Part shown: piece by piece, positions 8,392 through 17,249 of the stretch | Layout: each line of letters begins with the position of its first letter | Numbering within the stretch: position 1 is the stretch's first letter | NCBI GenBank assembly: GCA_030647435.1 | Contig: JAUSJX010000078.1 | Span: forward strand, 104,878 to 154,140 | Length of the DNA: 49,263 nt | Reading direction: 5' to 3' | Source of the DNA: Candidatus Rokuibacteriota bacterium | Lineage (GTDB): Bacteria > Methylomirabilota > Methylomirabilia > Rokubacteriales > CSP1-6 | Notes under the pieces: generated by a model | The model's database searches: none | Seen by the model: the letters and a program-made list of their open reading frames with translations, nothing else | What the model was told of the DNA's origin: nothing | Program-made: the position numbers and the translations under genes

Positions 8392-8736
8392 ATGGCCGAA
8401 GTCGGACGGTTCGTCACCGATCCCAAGGCTGGCGCGTACTGCCAGATCACTCTCGACAGCGGGGAGAAGATCCTGGTCAATCACGCGGGGAGTGGCTTCA
8501 AAGACGGTAGGGTCACGATCGAGGTCCTGAAGTTCATGCCCTTTGCTGCCGACCGTATCTTTACCTGGGACCTGGATAACCCGGAGGGCAGGGCCGCGCT
8601 CACCCACCTGACCCGGGACGCCCGGCCGGGAAACGTCGAGGCGACGGCACTGGGAGCTTTCGTGGCGCACGTCAAGAGTGGCAAGTCGGTCGCTGAAGTG
8701 AAGACCAGCTGTGCCGCGCTGATGTCGATCCGATAG
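8392..8736 (+). CDS. Hypothetical cytoplasmic protein, antiporter-linked
   Basis: This 114-residue soluble protein follows a strong ribosome site (AGGAGGG). I do not recognise the family. The N-terminal half contains beta-like segments (GRFVTDPKAGAYCQITLDSG, then GSGFKDGRVTIEVLK). The C-terminal part is helical, with a Cys near the end (KTSCAALM). There is no signal peptide. Twenty bases separate it from the antiporter gene, so co-transcription is likely. Confidence 0.65.
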   Translation: MAEVGRFVTDPKAGAYCQITLDSGEKILVNHAGSGFKDGRVTIEVLKFMPFAADRIFTWDLDNPEGRAALTHLTRDARPGNVEATALGAFVAHVKSGKSVAEVKTSCAALMSIR

Positions 8737-8756
8737 GCCGGCGCCGGAGGAACCCA

Positions 8757-9932
8757 GTGATGGAGTTCCGCGAGCTGTTGGTGGGCCTCGTCCTCGTCTG
8801 GATTGCGGCCAAGGTGGCCGGCGAGGGGATGGAGCGCATCGGCCAGACCGCCGTCCTTGGCGAACTGCTGGCCGGGGTGCTCATCGGGCCTGGTGGCCTC
8901 GGGCTCGTGCACGAGTCGGACACTCTGCACGCGCTGGCCGAACTCGGTGTCCTCATCCTCCTGTTCGAGGTTGGGTTGGAATCGGACCTCAACCAGTTGC
9001 TGCGGGCTGGCGCCCAAGCGACGCTTGTCGCGGTGGTCGGAGTGGTACTGCCGTTGGCCCTCGGCTTCGGCGTCATGCGCTGGTTCGGCCACTCGGCGCT
9101 CCTGGCCGTCTTCGTCGGCGCGACCCTCACCGCCACCAGCGTGGGTATCACGGCGCGTGTGTTCGCTGATCTCGGGCGGCTTCAGGATGCTGCCGCCAGG
9201 GTGGTGCTCGGAGCGGCTGTCGTGGATGACATCCTGGGCCTGATCATCCTGGCGGTCGTCACCGGGATCGCGCAGACGGGAGGGGTGTCCTTTGCCGCCG
9301 TCGGCCTGCTCACCGGGAAGGCTGTCGTCTTCCTGGTGGTCGCGATCCTGGTTGGGATTCGTCTCGCCCCGATCATCATCGGTTGGATAGGACGGATGAA
9401 GGCGCGGGGCACCCTCATCGTCTACTCGGTCGTCTTCGCGGTGGCGCTTGCCGCGCTGGCAGACCTGGTCGGTCTGGCGACGATCGTTGGGGCGTTCGCC
9501 GCCGGGCTGGTCTTGGCGACGACTGAGCGGCGGGAACACATCGAGGATCGCATCAAGCCGGTCGCTGACCTTTTCGTCCCGATCTTCTTCGTCAGCGTGG
9601 GGATGAAGGTCCAGCCCGAGATGCTGAACCCGTTCGCGGAGCACGCGCAGTTTGGCATCGCGATGCTCCTGACCGCTGTCGCCGTCATCTCGAAACTGGC
9701 AGCCGGCCTTGCGGTCTACCAGAGAACCGTGCGTCGGTGGGTGGTCGGGGTCGGCATGGTGCCGCGCGGCGAAGTCGGCCTGATATTCGCCGGGGCCGGT
9801 CTGTCGGCGGGAGTGATCGCGCAGGACCTGTACTCGGCGCTCGTGGTCGTGGTGATGCTCACGACGTTCGCGGCTCCCCCAGGGCTGAAGGCTCTCTACC
9901 GCGAGAAGAAGGCGAGGCGTCGGCGTGAGTGA
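8757..9932 (+). CDS. CPA2-family cation:proton antiporter
   Basis: This 391-residue integral membrane protein is of the NapA/KefB transport-domain type, predicted to exchange Na+ or K+ for H+ across the inner membrane. It has about 12 hydrophobic segments, GELLAGVLIGPGGLGL near residue 45, TLTATSVGITARVF (about 122-136) and the paired acidic VVDDILGL (about 157-164), where the ion-binding aspartates lie. PVADLFVPIFFVSVGMK and VPRGEVGLIFA are also typical. It ends after the transport domain, with no TrkA/RCK regulatory domain. Start is GTG 8757 or ATG 8760, behind GGAGGA. Confidence 0.88.
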   Translation: MMEFRELLVGLVLVWIAAKVAGEGMERIGQTAVLGELLAGVLIGPGGLGLVHESDTLHALAELGVLILLFEVGLESDLNQLLRAGAQATLVAVVGVVLPLALGFGVMRWFGHSALLAVFVGATLTATSVGITARVFADLGRLQDAAARVVLGAAVVDDILGLIILAVVTGIAQTGGVSFAAVGLLTGKAVVFLVVAILVGIRLAPIIIGWIGRMKARGTLIVYSVVFAVALAALADLVGLATIVGAFAAGLVLATTERREHIEDRIKPVADLFVPIFFVSVGMKVQPEMLNPFAEHAQFGIAMLLTAVAVISKLAAGLAVYQRTVRRWVVGVGMVPRGEVGLIFAGAGLSAGVIAQDLYSALVVVVMLTTFAAPPGLKALYREKKARRRRE

Positions 9933-9968
9933 ACTCGGGTGTCGCTGCTCGGACCGTCGAACCTCACC

Positions 9969-10115
9969 TCACCCCAGAATCTTCTCGCTTTGTCTTGCGT
10001 CGCGGAGATCGTCTCTCGGGGACGATCGCGTAGCGGCGGTACTCGGCCGCGGTCTTGTGGCCGCGAGCTCCATCCCGACGGAGCGCGAGATGCCGGAAAG
10101 ATTTACGGAGTGAAG
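9969..10115 (-). pseudogene. Degraded C-terminal tail of a tyrosine recombinase/integrase
   Basis: Three minus-strand frame segments, joined by two single-base slips, read NLSGISRSVGMELA, then GHKTAAEYRRYAIVPE, then DDLRDARQSEKILG and stop. The middle segment contains the GHKT...Y..Y motif around the nucleophilic tyrosine of phage-type integrases. Nothing upstream restores the rest of the catalytic domain. It is a relic of a mobile element, next to a 1-kb gene-poor stretch. Confidence 0.6.
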
Positions 10116-11066
10116 CAGATTGGCGTCTGCGCCCATTTTGCGCCCACAACACCCTGAACGAAGCTGAAATGAGCACCAGCATGCTGCACCATCGCTGTGG
10201 CAGCGGCTCCTGGGGCGGCCAGTGTCTGAGTATGGGCGATTATGTCACGGGAACGGGGGCCCCGAGGGGGGCGGGCGGTGCCGGAGGGGGCTAGTGTTGG
10301 CTATCCTCACGCGGCGCCAGGACCTCGCGGGCCGGCGTCGTCAAGGCGTAGGGCGCGCCGCTCTGGGCGCCAAGGGGATTCGATGCCTCTTGTACTCTGG
10401 AGTTCCGCGGGGGTATGAGCGCCGCCCAGCTCAGATCGGCCGTGCGGAAGCTGCTGAGGGTCCTAATGTTTCTTATGCCCTCCGAGTAGGTCACACGAGC
10501 GGGCGCACCGGACCAGGGCAAGCCAACCTTCGGATTTCAAACTGACACACTGCCTGGCCGCGCGGCTACGACGCGGCGAAATCGACCGCCACTAACCGTT
10601 CGGTGGCTGACGGCATCCGTCCGGAACCGGGTTAGTTGGACGGAACCATCCAGAAGCAGTGACGCAGCGTGGGCCGGAGTATATCAGGGATACAAGCGGG
10701 ACAGGTTAGGCTGGGCGGGCGCGGTCAGGGTGTCCCGCAGCGGTTTGACCTGTTCCGGCGTCACGGTCTGGCCCGCCAGTCTCTTGCCGTAGAGTCAAAC
10801 TTCATATGCCCTCACTCCGTGAGGTTGTAGAGTGCTCCGTCCCCGGACTGGTGCGCCGGCTCAAGGCTACCGCTCTACAGGGTGTCTCTCGCCTTGTTCG
10901 GGTTTGAGTCATCGTCAACGCGTTCTCGCGACGCGAACCTGAATGGCCTGAAGCCTGCTTGACTCCGGGCAAGACAACGGGACTGCAAAAGGCATCCGCA
11001 GCGCGTTCCACGAGACCACCGCCGAAGCAGCACACGACTCGCCCTGCCAGTCGCCATCAGACCGAT
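10116..11066. other. Gene-poor stretch, probable decayed sequence
   Basis: There is no intact gene. One minus-strand frame (about 10795-10685) reads as a plausible protein end (LYGKRLAGQTVTPEQVKPLR...NLSRLYP and stop). It has an in-frame stop directly before it and no start codon, so it may be another gene remnant. The rest holds no motif, RNA gene or clear repeat that I can support. With the integrase tail on its left, it looks like the scar of an old mobile element. Confidence 0.4.
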
Positions 11067-11396
11067 TCAAGGGATTCCCGGTGACGTCACTTCTCGGCGG
11101 CGGTCTTCCGGCAGCGCAGCCCACGCGCGGACCACAGCGTCGTAGGCCCGATGCCATTCCCCGAGCACGTCCGCGATCTCGTCTATCGACGGCCATTCGT
11201 CCCGGGTGATGGCCGGGGAGTGGAGGAGCCGCAGCGGGACATAACTCTTACCGGCCAGGACGGCAACATCCCGCCAGTCCCCTCCCAGCATCGTTGCCAC
11301 CCGCCGAACACGTTCGACTGTTTCCGCCGCACGCCCCGCGGCCACGTCCAGTGCGCGCCGCGCGACGAGGTACTGCTCGAGCAATGCTTCGCTCAT
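11067..11396 (-). CDS. Hypothetical protein coupled to the TRAP transporter
   Basis: This 109-residue, mostly helical, soluble protein starts at ATG 11396, which overlaps the dctQ stop as ATGA and follows GGAGGAG. Recognisable stretches are LLEQYLVARRALDVAAGRAA and DEWPSIDEIADVLGEWHRAY. I do not recognise the family. Translational coupling suggests a role linked to the TRAP system, or it may simply be the last gene of the operon. Confidence 0.65.
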   Translation of the reverse strand: MSEALLEQYLVARRALDVAAGRAAETVERVRRVATMLGGDWRDVAVLAGKSYVPLRLLHSPAITRDEWPSIDEIADVLGEWHRAYDAVVRAWAALPEDRRREVTSPGIP

Positions 11397-11908
11397 CGTT
11401 CCTCCTCCGGCGTCGATCTGCGAATCCTCGATCGGGCAGCGATCCATGCGCCAAGGGCGACCGCGACGGCGCCCCACAGGCTCAGGATGCCGAGCAGCAT
11501 TGCGCCCTGGGGAATGGCCAGCGGAATCTCGAGCAGGATGCTCGTTGCGGCGTAGCGCCACGACTCGGCGAAGAGTCCCCAAGACTGAAAGACGAGGACG
11601 CTGCAGAAGACGAGCGCCGCGAGCAGGTTGAGCAGCTCGACCGCCTCGCGCTTCCAGCCAGCGAGACGGTCGGCGAGAATCACGAGCCGCGGGAGTGTGC
11701 CCGAGCGGAAGACAGCGGCCGCCGCCACCAAGGCGGAGAATGCGAGAATGTACCCGGACAGCTCGTCGCCGAAGGAGATCGGGGCGAGCTCGCCGTACCG
11801 GATGATAACCTGCGCGAACACGACGAACGCGCCCAGGAAGAGAGTCGCCCCCGACGCGGCTAGACCGCCGTTCGCCACCGCGCGCATGATCTTCTCCAGC
11901 GTGTTCAT
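11393..11908 (-). CDS. dctQ: TRAP transporter small permease (DctQ type)
   Basis: This 171-residue membrane protein has four predicted helices: about residues 15-35, 48-70, 90-112 and 128-152. It carries a DctQ-like RYGELAPISFGDELSGYILA segment in the second part. It is the small membrane subunit of a tripartite ATP-independent periplasmic carboxylate importer. It lies 8 bases after dctM and overlaps the next gene as ATGA. The order here is P-M-Q rather than the common P-Q-M. Confidence 0.85.
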   Translation of the reverse strand: MNTLEKIMRAVANGGLAASGATLFLGAFVVFAQVIIRYGELAPISFGDELSGYILAFSALVAAAAVFRSGTLPRLVILADRLAGWKREAVELLNLLAALVFCSVLVFQSWGLFAESWRYAATSILLEIPLAIPQGAMLLGILSLWGAVAVALGAWIAARSRIRRSTPEEER

Positions 11909-11916
11909 GGGGGTTC

Positions 11917-13218
11917 TCACGTCCGCATCAGCGCGGGCAGCCAGAGGGCGAGCCGGGGGACGCACGCGACTAGGACGATCATCAGCAGGAGGACGACGAG
12001 GTACGGCACCGCACCCCTAGCCACCGCCTCGATATGCCCGCCTCCGAGCACACCGTCCAGGATGAAGAGGTTGATGCCGAACGGCGGGGTGATGAGGCCG
12101 GTTTCCACACAGATGGTGACGAGCACACCGAACCACACGAGGTCATACCCAAGGGTGACCATCACCGGGGCCAGGAGGGGAACCGTCAGCACGATAATCG
12201 AGTAGCTATCGAGGAAGCACCCGAGGACGACCAGGCCAGCCAGGGCGATGGCCACGATGAGGGGGCCGGGAAGATTGGAGCCGACAACGAGCGCTACCAG
12301 CCGGTCGGTTACCCCCTTGGTCGTGTAGACGTAGCTGAGGAGAGAGCCGCTTACGAGGAGAAGCACCACCATGGATGTGACGCGCGCCGCGTTCGCCGTG
12401 CCCGCGACGAGCGTCCGCCATGTGAGCGCGCGGTAGAACATGGCGAGGACCAGCGCGATCCCGACCCCCACCGCCGCCGCCTCGGTGGGCGTCACCACCC
12501 CAGCGTAGATCATGCCGAGGACGCCGCCCACCAGCAGGACCCAAGGCACGACGCCGGCGCTGGCGACGAACCGGTCATGCCAGGTGTATTCGCGAGTGTC
12601 TCTCGGCAGCAGGTCGGGGCGGAGCAGCGAGCGCACGAAAATCCACAGCATGAAGCCCAGCGAGGTGATGAGACCGGGAACAGCGCCGGCGGCAAAGAGG
12701 TCGGCGATCGAGGTTTCGGTCATGATCGCGTAGACGATCATGGGCACGCTCGGCGGGATGAGGATGCCCAACGTGGCACCCCCCGCCAGGCTGCCCATGT
12801 TGAGCTGGGTCGGATATCCACGGGCCCGGCCCTCCACGTGAGCCGCCTTGCCGAAGGCGGCCGCGGTGGCGGCGCTCGAGCCGGACGCCGCCGCGAACAC
12901 GGTACTGGCGATGATGTTGACGTGGAGCAGCCCGCCCGGGATGCGGTTCAACCACGCCGCCGCCGCCCGATAGAAGCGGCTGCTCACGTCGCCGGCGACG
13001 AGGATTTCCGCCATGAGAAGGAACAGCCCGATGGAGAGATACGCGGGGTTGCTCGCGACGTTCCACAGGATGACCCGTATCGCATACAGGTTCCCGTCCA
13101 GCCCGAATACCGCTCCGCACAGACCCCCCACGCCCATCGCGAAGGGGAACGACACCCCGAGCAGAAGCAGCGCGAGCATGGGGCCGAACGTCACGAGCAG
13201 GAACCCCGCGTCGGACAT
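11917..13218 (-). CDS. dctM: TRAP transporter large permease (DctM type)
   Basis: This 433-residue protein has about 12 hydrophobic segments and is the ion-coupled transport subunit. Family motifs are ASGSSAATAAAFGKAA, LAGGATLGILIPPSVPMIVY and, near the C-terminus, ETGLITPPFGINLFIL. I chose ATG 13218, two bases after the dctP stop; frames extending further upstream overlap dctP and lack family sequence. The partner SBP and small subunit flank it directly. Confidence 0.9.
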   Translation of the reverse strand: MSDAGFLLVTFGPMLALLLLGVSFPFAMGVGGLCGAVFGLDGNLYAIRVILWNVASNPAYLSIGLFLLMAEILVAGDVSSRFYRAAAAWLNRIPGGLLHVNIIASTVFAAASGSSAATAAAFGKAAHVEGRARGYPTQLNMGSLAGGATLGILIPPSVPMIVYAIMTETSIADLFAAGAVPGLITSLGFMLWIFVRSLLRPDLLPRDTREYTWHDRFVASAGVVPWVLLVGGVLGMIYAGVVTPTEAAAVGVGIALVLAMFYRALTWRTLVAGTANAARVTSMVVLLLVSGSLLSYVYTTKGVTDRLVALVVGSNLPGPLIVAIALAGLVVLGCFLDSYSIIVLTVPLLAPVMVTLGYDLVWFGVLVTICVETGLITPPFGINLFILDGVLGGGHIEAVARGAVPYLVVLLLMIVLVACVPRLALWLPALMRT

Positions 13219-13220
13219 GG

Positions 13221-14246
13221 TCAGCGGCTCCGGGTCGCCTCGATCAGCTCCTTGCCCACCGGCCCGGCCTTGGTCACCCACGCCTCGATGATCTCCTGGC
13301 CCGCGGACCGTGCCTTGGCGTGGTCGGCCGCGCTCAGCCGCGTGAGCGTGACCCCGTGCGACTCGAGTGTCTTCCACGAATCACGCTGGATCGTCTTCGC
13401 GATGCCGGCCGCCCGGGCTTCCGACTCCTCGGTCACCTGCCGCACGATCGCCTGCAGATCCGCGGGTAGCTCGTTCCACGCCTTGCGCGACACGCCGACG
13501 ATGAGAGGCACATAATCGAGACCTACGTCGACCAGCGCGAACTTCTGGCGCGCGTCCCACAGGCTGAACGACACGCCGGTATAGCCGCCGGTGATCACAC
13601 CGTCGATCACCCCGCGCTGCGCCGCCGACACCATCTCGTTGTAGGACACCGAGGTGGGGCTGGCGCCGAGGCCCTGCAGGAACTGCGCGTGCTCACGGGA
13701 GTAGAAGCGCAGCTTGAGGCCCTTGAGGTCCTCCAGCTTGTTGACCGGGCGCCGGCCGTTGTAGATGATCTGCTCGTCCGCCATGTAGTACAGCAGCGGA
13801 ATGATGTCCCACTTGGCGAACTCCCGCTCCCAGATCGCGCGCGTCTTCCGCCACATTTCCGCCACCCCGTCGGGCCCCCGCTCCGAGAAGAGCATCGGCA
13901 GAGACGGGAAGCTGAGCGCGGGCATGTCGCCCGCGGCCGCGCTGTACACGAGGCCGACGACGTCCACCGAGCGCGCCTGGAGCACGCGGAGGGAGTTGGC
14001 CGCGCCCAGCGCGAGCTGCCCGCCCGCGAACCACTTGATCTCCAGCCGCCCCTGCGAGCGCTTCCCGATCTCGGCCGCCCACGTTTCGAGCAGCTCCGTC
14101 TGGATACGATGGCTCGCCGCGAATATTGAATCGGCGCGCCACACGATCTTCCCGTCCACCTTCGCGGCCTGTCCTTCGATCCGACCGGGCCAGGCGGCGG
14201 CCGCCGCCAGCACGAGCACCATCACGACCAGCGCAATCCTTCGCAT
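13221..14246 (-). CDS. dctP: TRAP transporter substrate-binding protein (DctP type)
   Basis: This 341-residue periplasmic receptor has a Sec signal peptide (MRRIALVVMVLVLAAAAAWP). It shows the DctP pattern: WAAEIGKRSQGRLEIKWFAG, LSFPSLPMLF, NGRRPVNKLEDLKGLKLR (which includes the Arg that usually grips a carboxylate) and QRGVIDGVITG. GAGGAG lies before ATG 14246. It is 60 bases beyond livF and may begin its own unit or continue the long upstream operon. The substrate is probably an organic acid; which one is unknown. Confidence 0.88.
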   Translation of the reverse strand: MRRIALVVMVLVLAAAAAWPGRIEGQAAKVDGKIVWRADSIFAASHRIQTELLETWAAEIGKRSQGRLEIKWFAGGQLALGAANSLRVLQARSVDVVGLVYSAAAGDMPALSFPSLPMLFSERGPDGVAEMWRKTRAIWEREFAKWDIIPLLYYMADEQIIYNGRRPVNKLEDLKGLKLRFYSREHAQFLQGLGASPTSVSYNEMVSAAQRGVIDGVITGGYTGVSFSLWDARQKFALVDVGLDYVPLIVGVSRKAWNELPADLQAIVRQVTEESEARAAGIAKTIQRDSWKTLESHGVTLTRLSAADHAKARSAGQEIIEAWVTKAGPVGKELIEATRSR

Positions 14247-14306
14247 GTCAGTCTCCTCTCGTGTGCACATCGTCCGCGGCGGTGGCCCGGCTCCCGCGCC
14301 GGCGCC

Positions 14307-15020
14307 TCACCGACCGCCCAGGTACGCTTCCCGCACCTCCGCCCGCCCGGCGAGCTCGGAAGCGGGGCCTTCCATCGCGACCACGCCGCCGTGCAGGACA
14401 TACGCGCGATCAGCCACCTCCAGCGACAGCCGGGCGTTCTGCTCCACGAGCAGCATGGTCAATCCCTCCCGCGCCAGGCCGGCGATGAAGGTGAAGATCT
14501 CCCGGACCACCGTGGGGGCGAGCCCCATGGACGGTTCGTCGAGGAGCAGCAAGCGCGGGCGCGACATCAGCGCGCGCCCGATAGCGAGCATCTGTTGCTG
14601 GCCGCCGCTCAACGTTCCCGCGAGCTGCTCTGCGCGCAGCCTGAGCACCGGAAAGAGTTCGTAGACACGGTCCAGCTCGCGCATCACGCCGGGCCGGTCG
14701 CGCCAGAACTGGCGGTAGGCGCCAAGGAGCAGGTTCTTCCTGACGTCGAGGCTCGCAAAGACGGCGCGGCCCTGGGGCACGTGGACCACTCCCAGCGCGA
14801 CGACGCGGTCCGGGGCGAGAGTGGCGATGCTCTGGCCCTCGAACCGGATGTCACCCCGGCGGCAGCGGGTGAGGCCGGAGATCGTCCGAAGCAGAGTGGT
14901 CTTGCCGGCGCCGTTCGCCCCGATGATGGTGACGAGCTCCCCGGCCGCGACGCGCATGGATACGCCCCGAACGGCGTCGATCCCGCCGTAGCCACTCCAC
15001 ACCTCGTGGAGCTCGAGCAT
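14307..15020 (-). CDS. livF: Branched-chain-type ABC transporter ATPase (LivF)
   Basis: This 237-residue ATPase is of the LivF type. Walker A is GANGAGKTT (about 34-42), the signature is LSGGQQQM (about 136-143), Walker B is LLLLDEPSMGLAP and the H-loop is LLVEQN. It pairs with the fused LivM-LivG two genes upstream to energise uptake of an amino acid or small carboxylate. RidA sits between the two ATPase genes. Nineteen bases separate it from ridA. Confidence 0.9.
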   Translation of the reverse strand: MLELHEVWSGYGGIDAVRGVSMRVAAGELVTIIGANGAGKTTLLRTISGLTRCRRGDIRFEGQSIATLAPDRVVALGVVHVPQGRAVFASLDVRKNLLLGAYRQFWRDRPGVMRELDRVYELFPVLRLRAEQLAGTLSGGQQQMLAIGRALMSRPRLLLLDEPSMGLAPTVVREIFTFIAGLAREGLTMLLVEQNARLSLEVADRAYVLHGGVVAMEGPASELAGRAEVREAYLGGR

Positions 15021-15039
15021 CGGGGTGTACAGACGGCGC

Positions 15040-15447
15040 CTATCCCGCCGAGCGCCCGCGCCGACTCACCGCGATGGCGTCGATCTCGATGAGGGCGCCC
15101 GGACGCAAGAGCCCCGCGACGATCACGCCGGTGGCCGCGGGGAACGTGGAGCCGAAAACTTCCCGCCGCACCGCCGCCGTGCCCGCGTAGTTCTCGGTGC
15201 TTATGACGTAGTCGCGGGTGAAGACGACGTCAGCCAGGGAGGCGCCCGCGGCCGCCAGCACCTCGGCCATCTTTCCGTAGATGAAGCGGGTCTGGGCCAC
15301 GATGTCGCCCTCGCCCACGAGCCGCCCTGTCGCCTCGTCCACCGCCGTCATCCCGGAGAGAAGGACCAGGTCCTCGGCCCGCACGGCCGCCGAGAAGGTG
15401 AACCGCGAAAAGCGCGGCCAGTTTGGAGTGATCGCCTCGTGTCGCAT
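15040..15447 (-). CDS. RidA/YjgF-family enamine-imine deaminase-like protein
   Basis: This 135-residue protein of the RidA fold starts at ATG 15447, two bases after the LivMG stop. Typical stretches are LVLLSGMTAVDEATGRLVGE, AQTRFIYGKMAEVLAAAGAS and FPAATGVIVAGLLRPGALIE, ending in IDAIAV. The Arg conserved in true deaminases for carboxylate binding is not obvious; the usual R-x-C/V-E stretch reads GVIVAGLLRPG. It may therefore belong to a non-archetypal Rid subgroup. Its place inside an importer operon suggests action on an imine formed from the imported compound. Confidence 0.8.
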   Translation of the reverse strand: MRHEAITPNWPRFSRFTFSAAVRAEDLVLLSGMTAVDEATGRLVGEGDIVAQTRFIYGKMAEVLAAAGASLADVVFTRDYVISTENYAGTAAVRREVFGSTFPAATGVIVAGLLRPGALIEIDAIAVSRRGRSAG

Positions 15448-15449
15448 TG

Positions 15450-17249
15450 TCACCTCCGTGCGAGATTCAGGGGGGTCTCGTCGCCGAGGTAGGCGACGAT
15501 GACCTGCGGGTCGCCTCGGACCGCTTCCGGCGAACCCTCCGCGATCTTCGTGCCGTGGTCGAGGACGACGACGGTATCGCAGATGCCCATGACGAATTCC
15601 ATGCGGTGCTCGATGAGGACCACGCTGACGCCGGCGGCGCGGATGGTGCGGATGAGCCGCCCGAACGCCGCCAGCTCGGTGTCGTTGAGTCCAGCCCCGG
15701 GCTCGTCCATCAGCACCACACGCGGCCGCGGGGCGAGGGCCCGCGCCAGCTCCAGCCGCCGCTGCTGATCGAGCGACAGGTCGGCCGTCCGGCGGCCCTC
15801 GAGCCCGGCGAGCCCCACCATGGCGAGGCACTCGCGCCCGCGCGCCTCCATGGCCGCTTCCTGCCCGAGGGGCACCACCGCGCTGACCGCGCCGCGCGCG
15901 AGTCCGGACAACCAGGGAAGCTGTAGCGCCACCGCGACGTTGTCCAGCACCGGGAGCTGCGGGAAGAGCCGCACGCTCTGAAACGTCCTCCCGATGCCGC
16001 GCCGGGTGATCTGGTGCGGGGGCAGACCCACGAGCGGCGCCCCGTCGAGGGTAATCCGCCCCCCGTCCGGCGGTACGAGACCGTTCAGCACGTTGAACAG
16101 CGTCGTCTTCCCCGCCCCGTTCGGGCCGATGACGCCGGTGACCGTGCCTGGCCGCACGACAAAGGATACCTTCGCGAGCGCTCGCACGCCTCCGAAGGCC
16201 TTGCTGACCTCCGACACCTCGAGGAGGGACCCGCCCCCGGTGGACCATGTCCCGGCCCGTACGGATCCCGCGGGCGCCGGCACGGCGGGCGCCACCGTCC
16301 GTGAGCCGCGGCGGGCGAGAGTGCCGAGTGCGCCCGCGAGCCCGTCGGGGAGGAACATCACTACGACCCCGAGCACAACGCCGAAGAGGATGACGTCGTA
16401 CTCCTTGTAGGCGCGCAGGTACTCAGGCAGCACGGTCAGCGCGGCGCCTCCCACCATCGGGCCCCACAGGCTTCCCATACCGCCCACGACCGCCATCGTC
16501 GCGAGCTTGACGCCGGGGAAGGCGCCGAAGGTCGGCGGATCGAGGAAGCTCATGTAGTGCGCGTAGATGCTGCCGCTCAACGACGCCCACGCCGCCCCGA
16601 GGACGAACACGCCGAGCTTCTGGCGGAAGGTGTCGACCCCCGCCACCTCGGCCGCCACCTCGTCGTCGCGCAGCGCCCGGAGTGACCGCCCCGTCACCGA
16701 CCACGACAGCCCGATCGCGGCGAGCTGGCACAGCGCCCAGAGTCCCCAGACGACGTAGAAGAAGTGGAGATCGGAGCCCGCCGTCCAGCCGCCCAGCGAC
16801 AGCGGCGGGATGCCGGCGAGCCCGGACGCTCCCCCGGTGATGTCCTTCCATTCCTCGAGGAGGATCTGCACGATGATCCCGACCCCGAGGGTGGCCATCG
16901 CGAAGTAGTAGCCGCGGAGCCGGAGGGCGGGCAGGCCGATCACCAGGGCCACCACCATGGTGAGGACCACGCCGACTGCCATGGCCGCCCATGGCGCGAG
17001 GCCGTAGTGCAGGCACAGGATACCCGAGGTATAGGCGCCGATACCGAAGAAGGCGGCGTGGCCGAGCGAGATCTGACCACCCCAGCCGAGGATCAGGTTC
17101 AGTCCAGTCACCAGCACCACGTTGAGGCCGGTGACCACCATCACGTTGACGTAGTACGGGTTGGAGAAGACGGCGGGCGTCAGCGCGAGCGCCACCACCA
17201 GCCCCGCGAGGAGGCCGAGGTCGCGCCGCAGCCCGCGCGCCCGGCTCAT
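15450..17249 (-). CDS. Fused ABC permease-ATPase (LivM-LivG)
   Basis: One 599-residue polypeptide joins a LivM permease (residues 1 to about 320, with GLNLILGWGGQISLGHAAFF and the conserved GMGSLWGPMVGG) to a LivG ATPase (from about 345). A proline/glycine-rich linker (about 325-345) connects them. The ATPase has Walker A GPNGAGKTT, Walker B VVLMDEPGAGLN and H-loop VLIEHRM. Its signature reads LSLDQQRRLELARAL, without the usual glycine. The start overlaps the livH stop as ATGA. The fusion is seen directly with no internal break. LivH and the SBP are just upstream, LivF downstream. Confidence 0.9.
   Translation of the reverse strand: MSRARGLRRDLGLLAGLVVALALTPAVFSNPYYVNVMVVTGLNVVLVTGLNLILGWGGQISLGHAAFFGIGAYTSGILCLHYGLAPWAAMAVGVVLTMVVALVIGLPALRLRGYYFAMATLGVGIIVQILLEEWKDITGGASGLAGIPPLSLGGWTAGSDLHFFYVVWGLWALCQLAAIGLSWSVTGRSLRALRDDEVAAEVAGVDTFRQKLGVFVLGAAWASLSGSIYAHYMSFLDPPTFGAFPGVKLATMAVVGGMGSLWGPMVGGAALTVLPEYLRAYKEYDVILFGVVLGVVVMFLPDGLAGALGTLARRGSRTVAPAVPAPAGSVRAGTWSTGGGSLLEVSEVSKAFGGVRALAKVSFVVRPGTVTGVIGPNGAGKTTLFNVLNGLVPPDGGRITLDGAPLVGLPPHQITRRGIGRTFQSVRLFPQLPVLDNVAVALQLPWLSGLARGAVSAVVPLGQEAAMEARGRECLAMVGLAGLEGRRTADLSLDQQRRLELARALAPRPRVVLMDEPGAGLNDTELAAFGRLIRTIRAAGVSVVLIEHRMEFVMGICDTVVVLDHGTKIAEGSPEAVRGDPQVIVAYLGDETPLNLARR

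Noticed and set aside
10290-10545. Open frames on both strands in the gap after the integrase tail
   Set aside because: They carry no family motif, ribosome site or conserved neighbour and are not supportable as genes.
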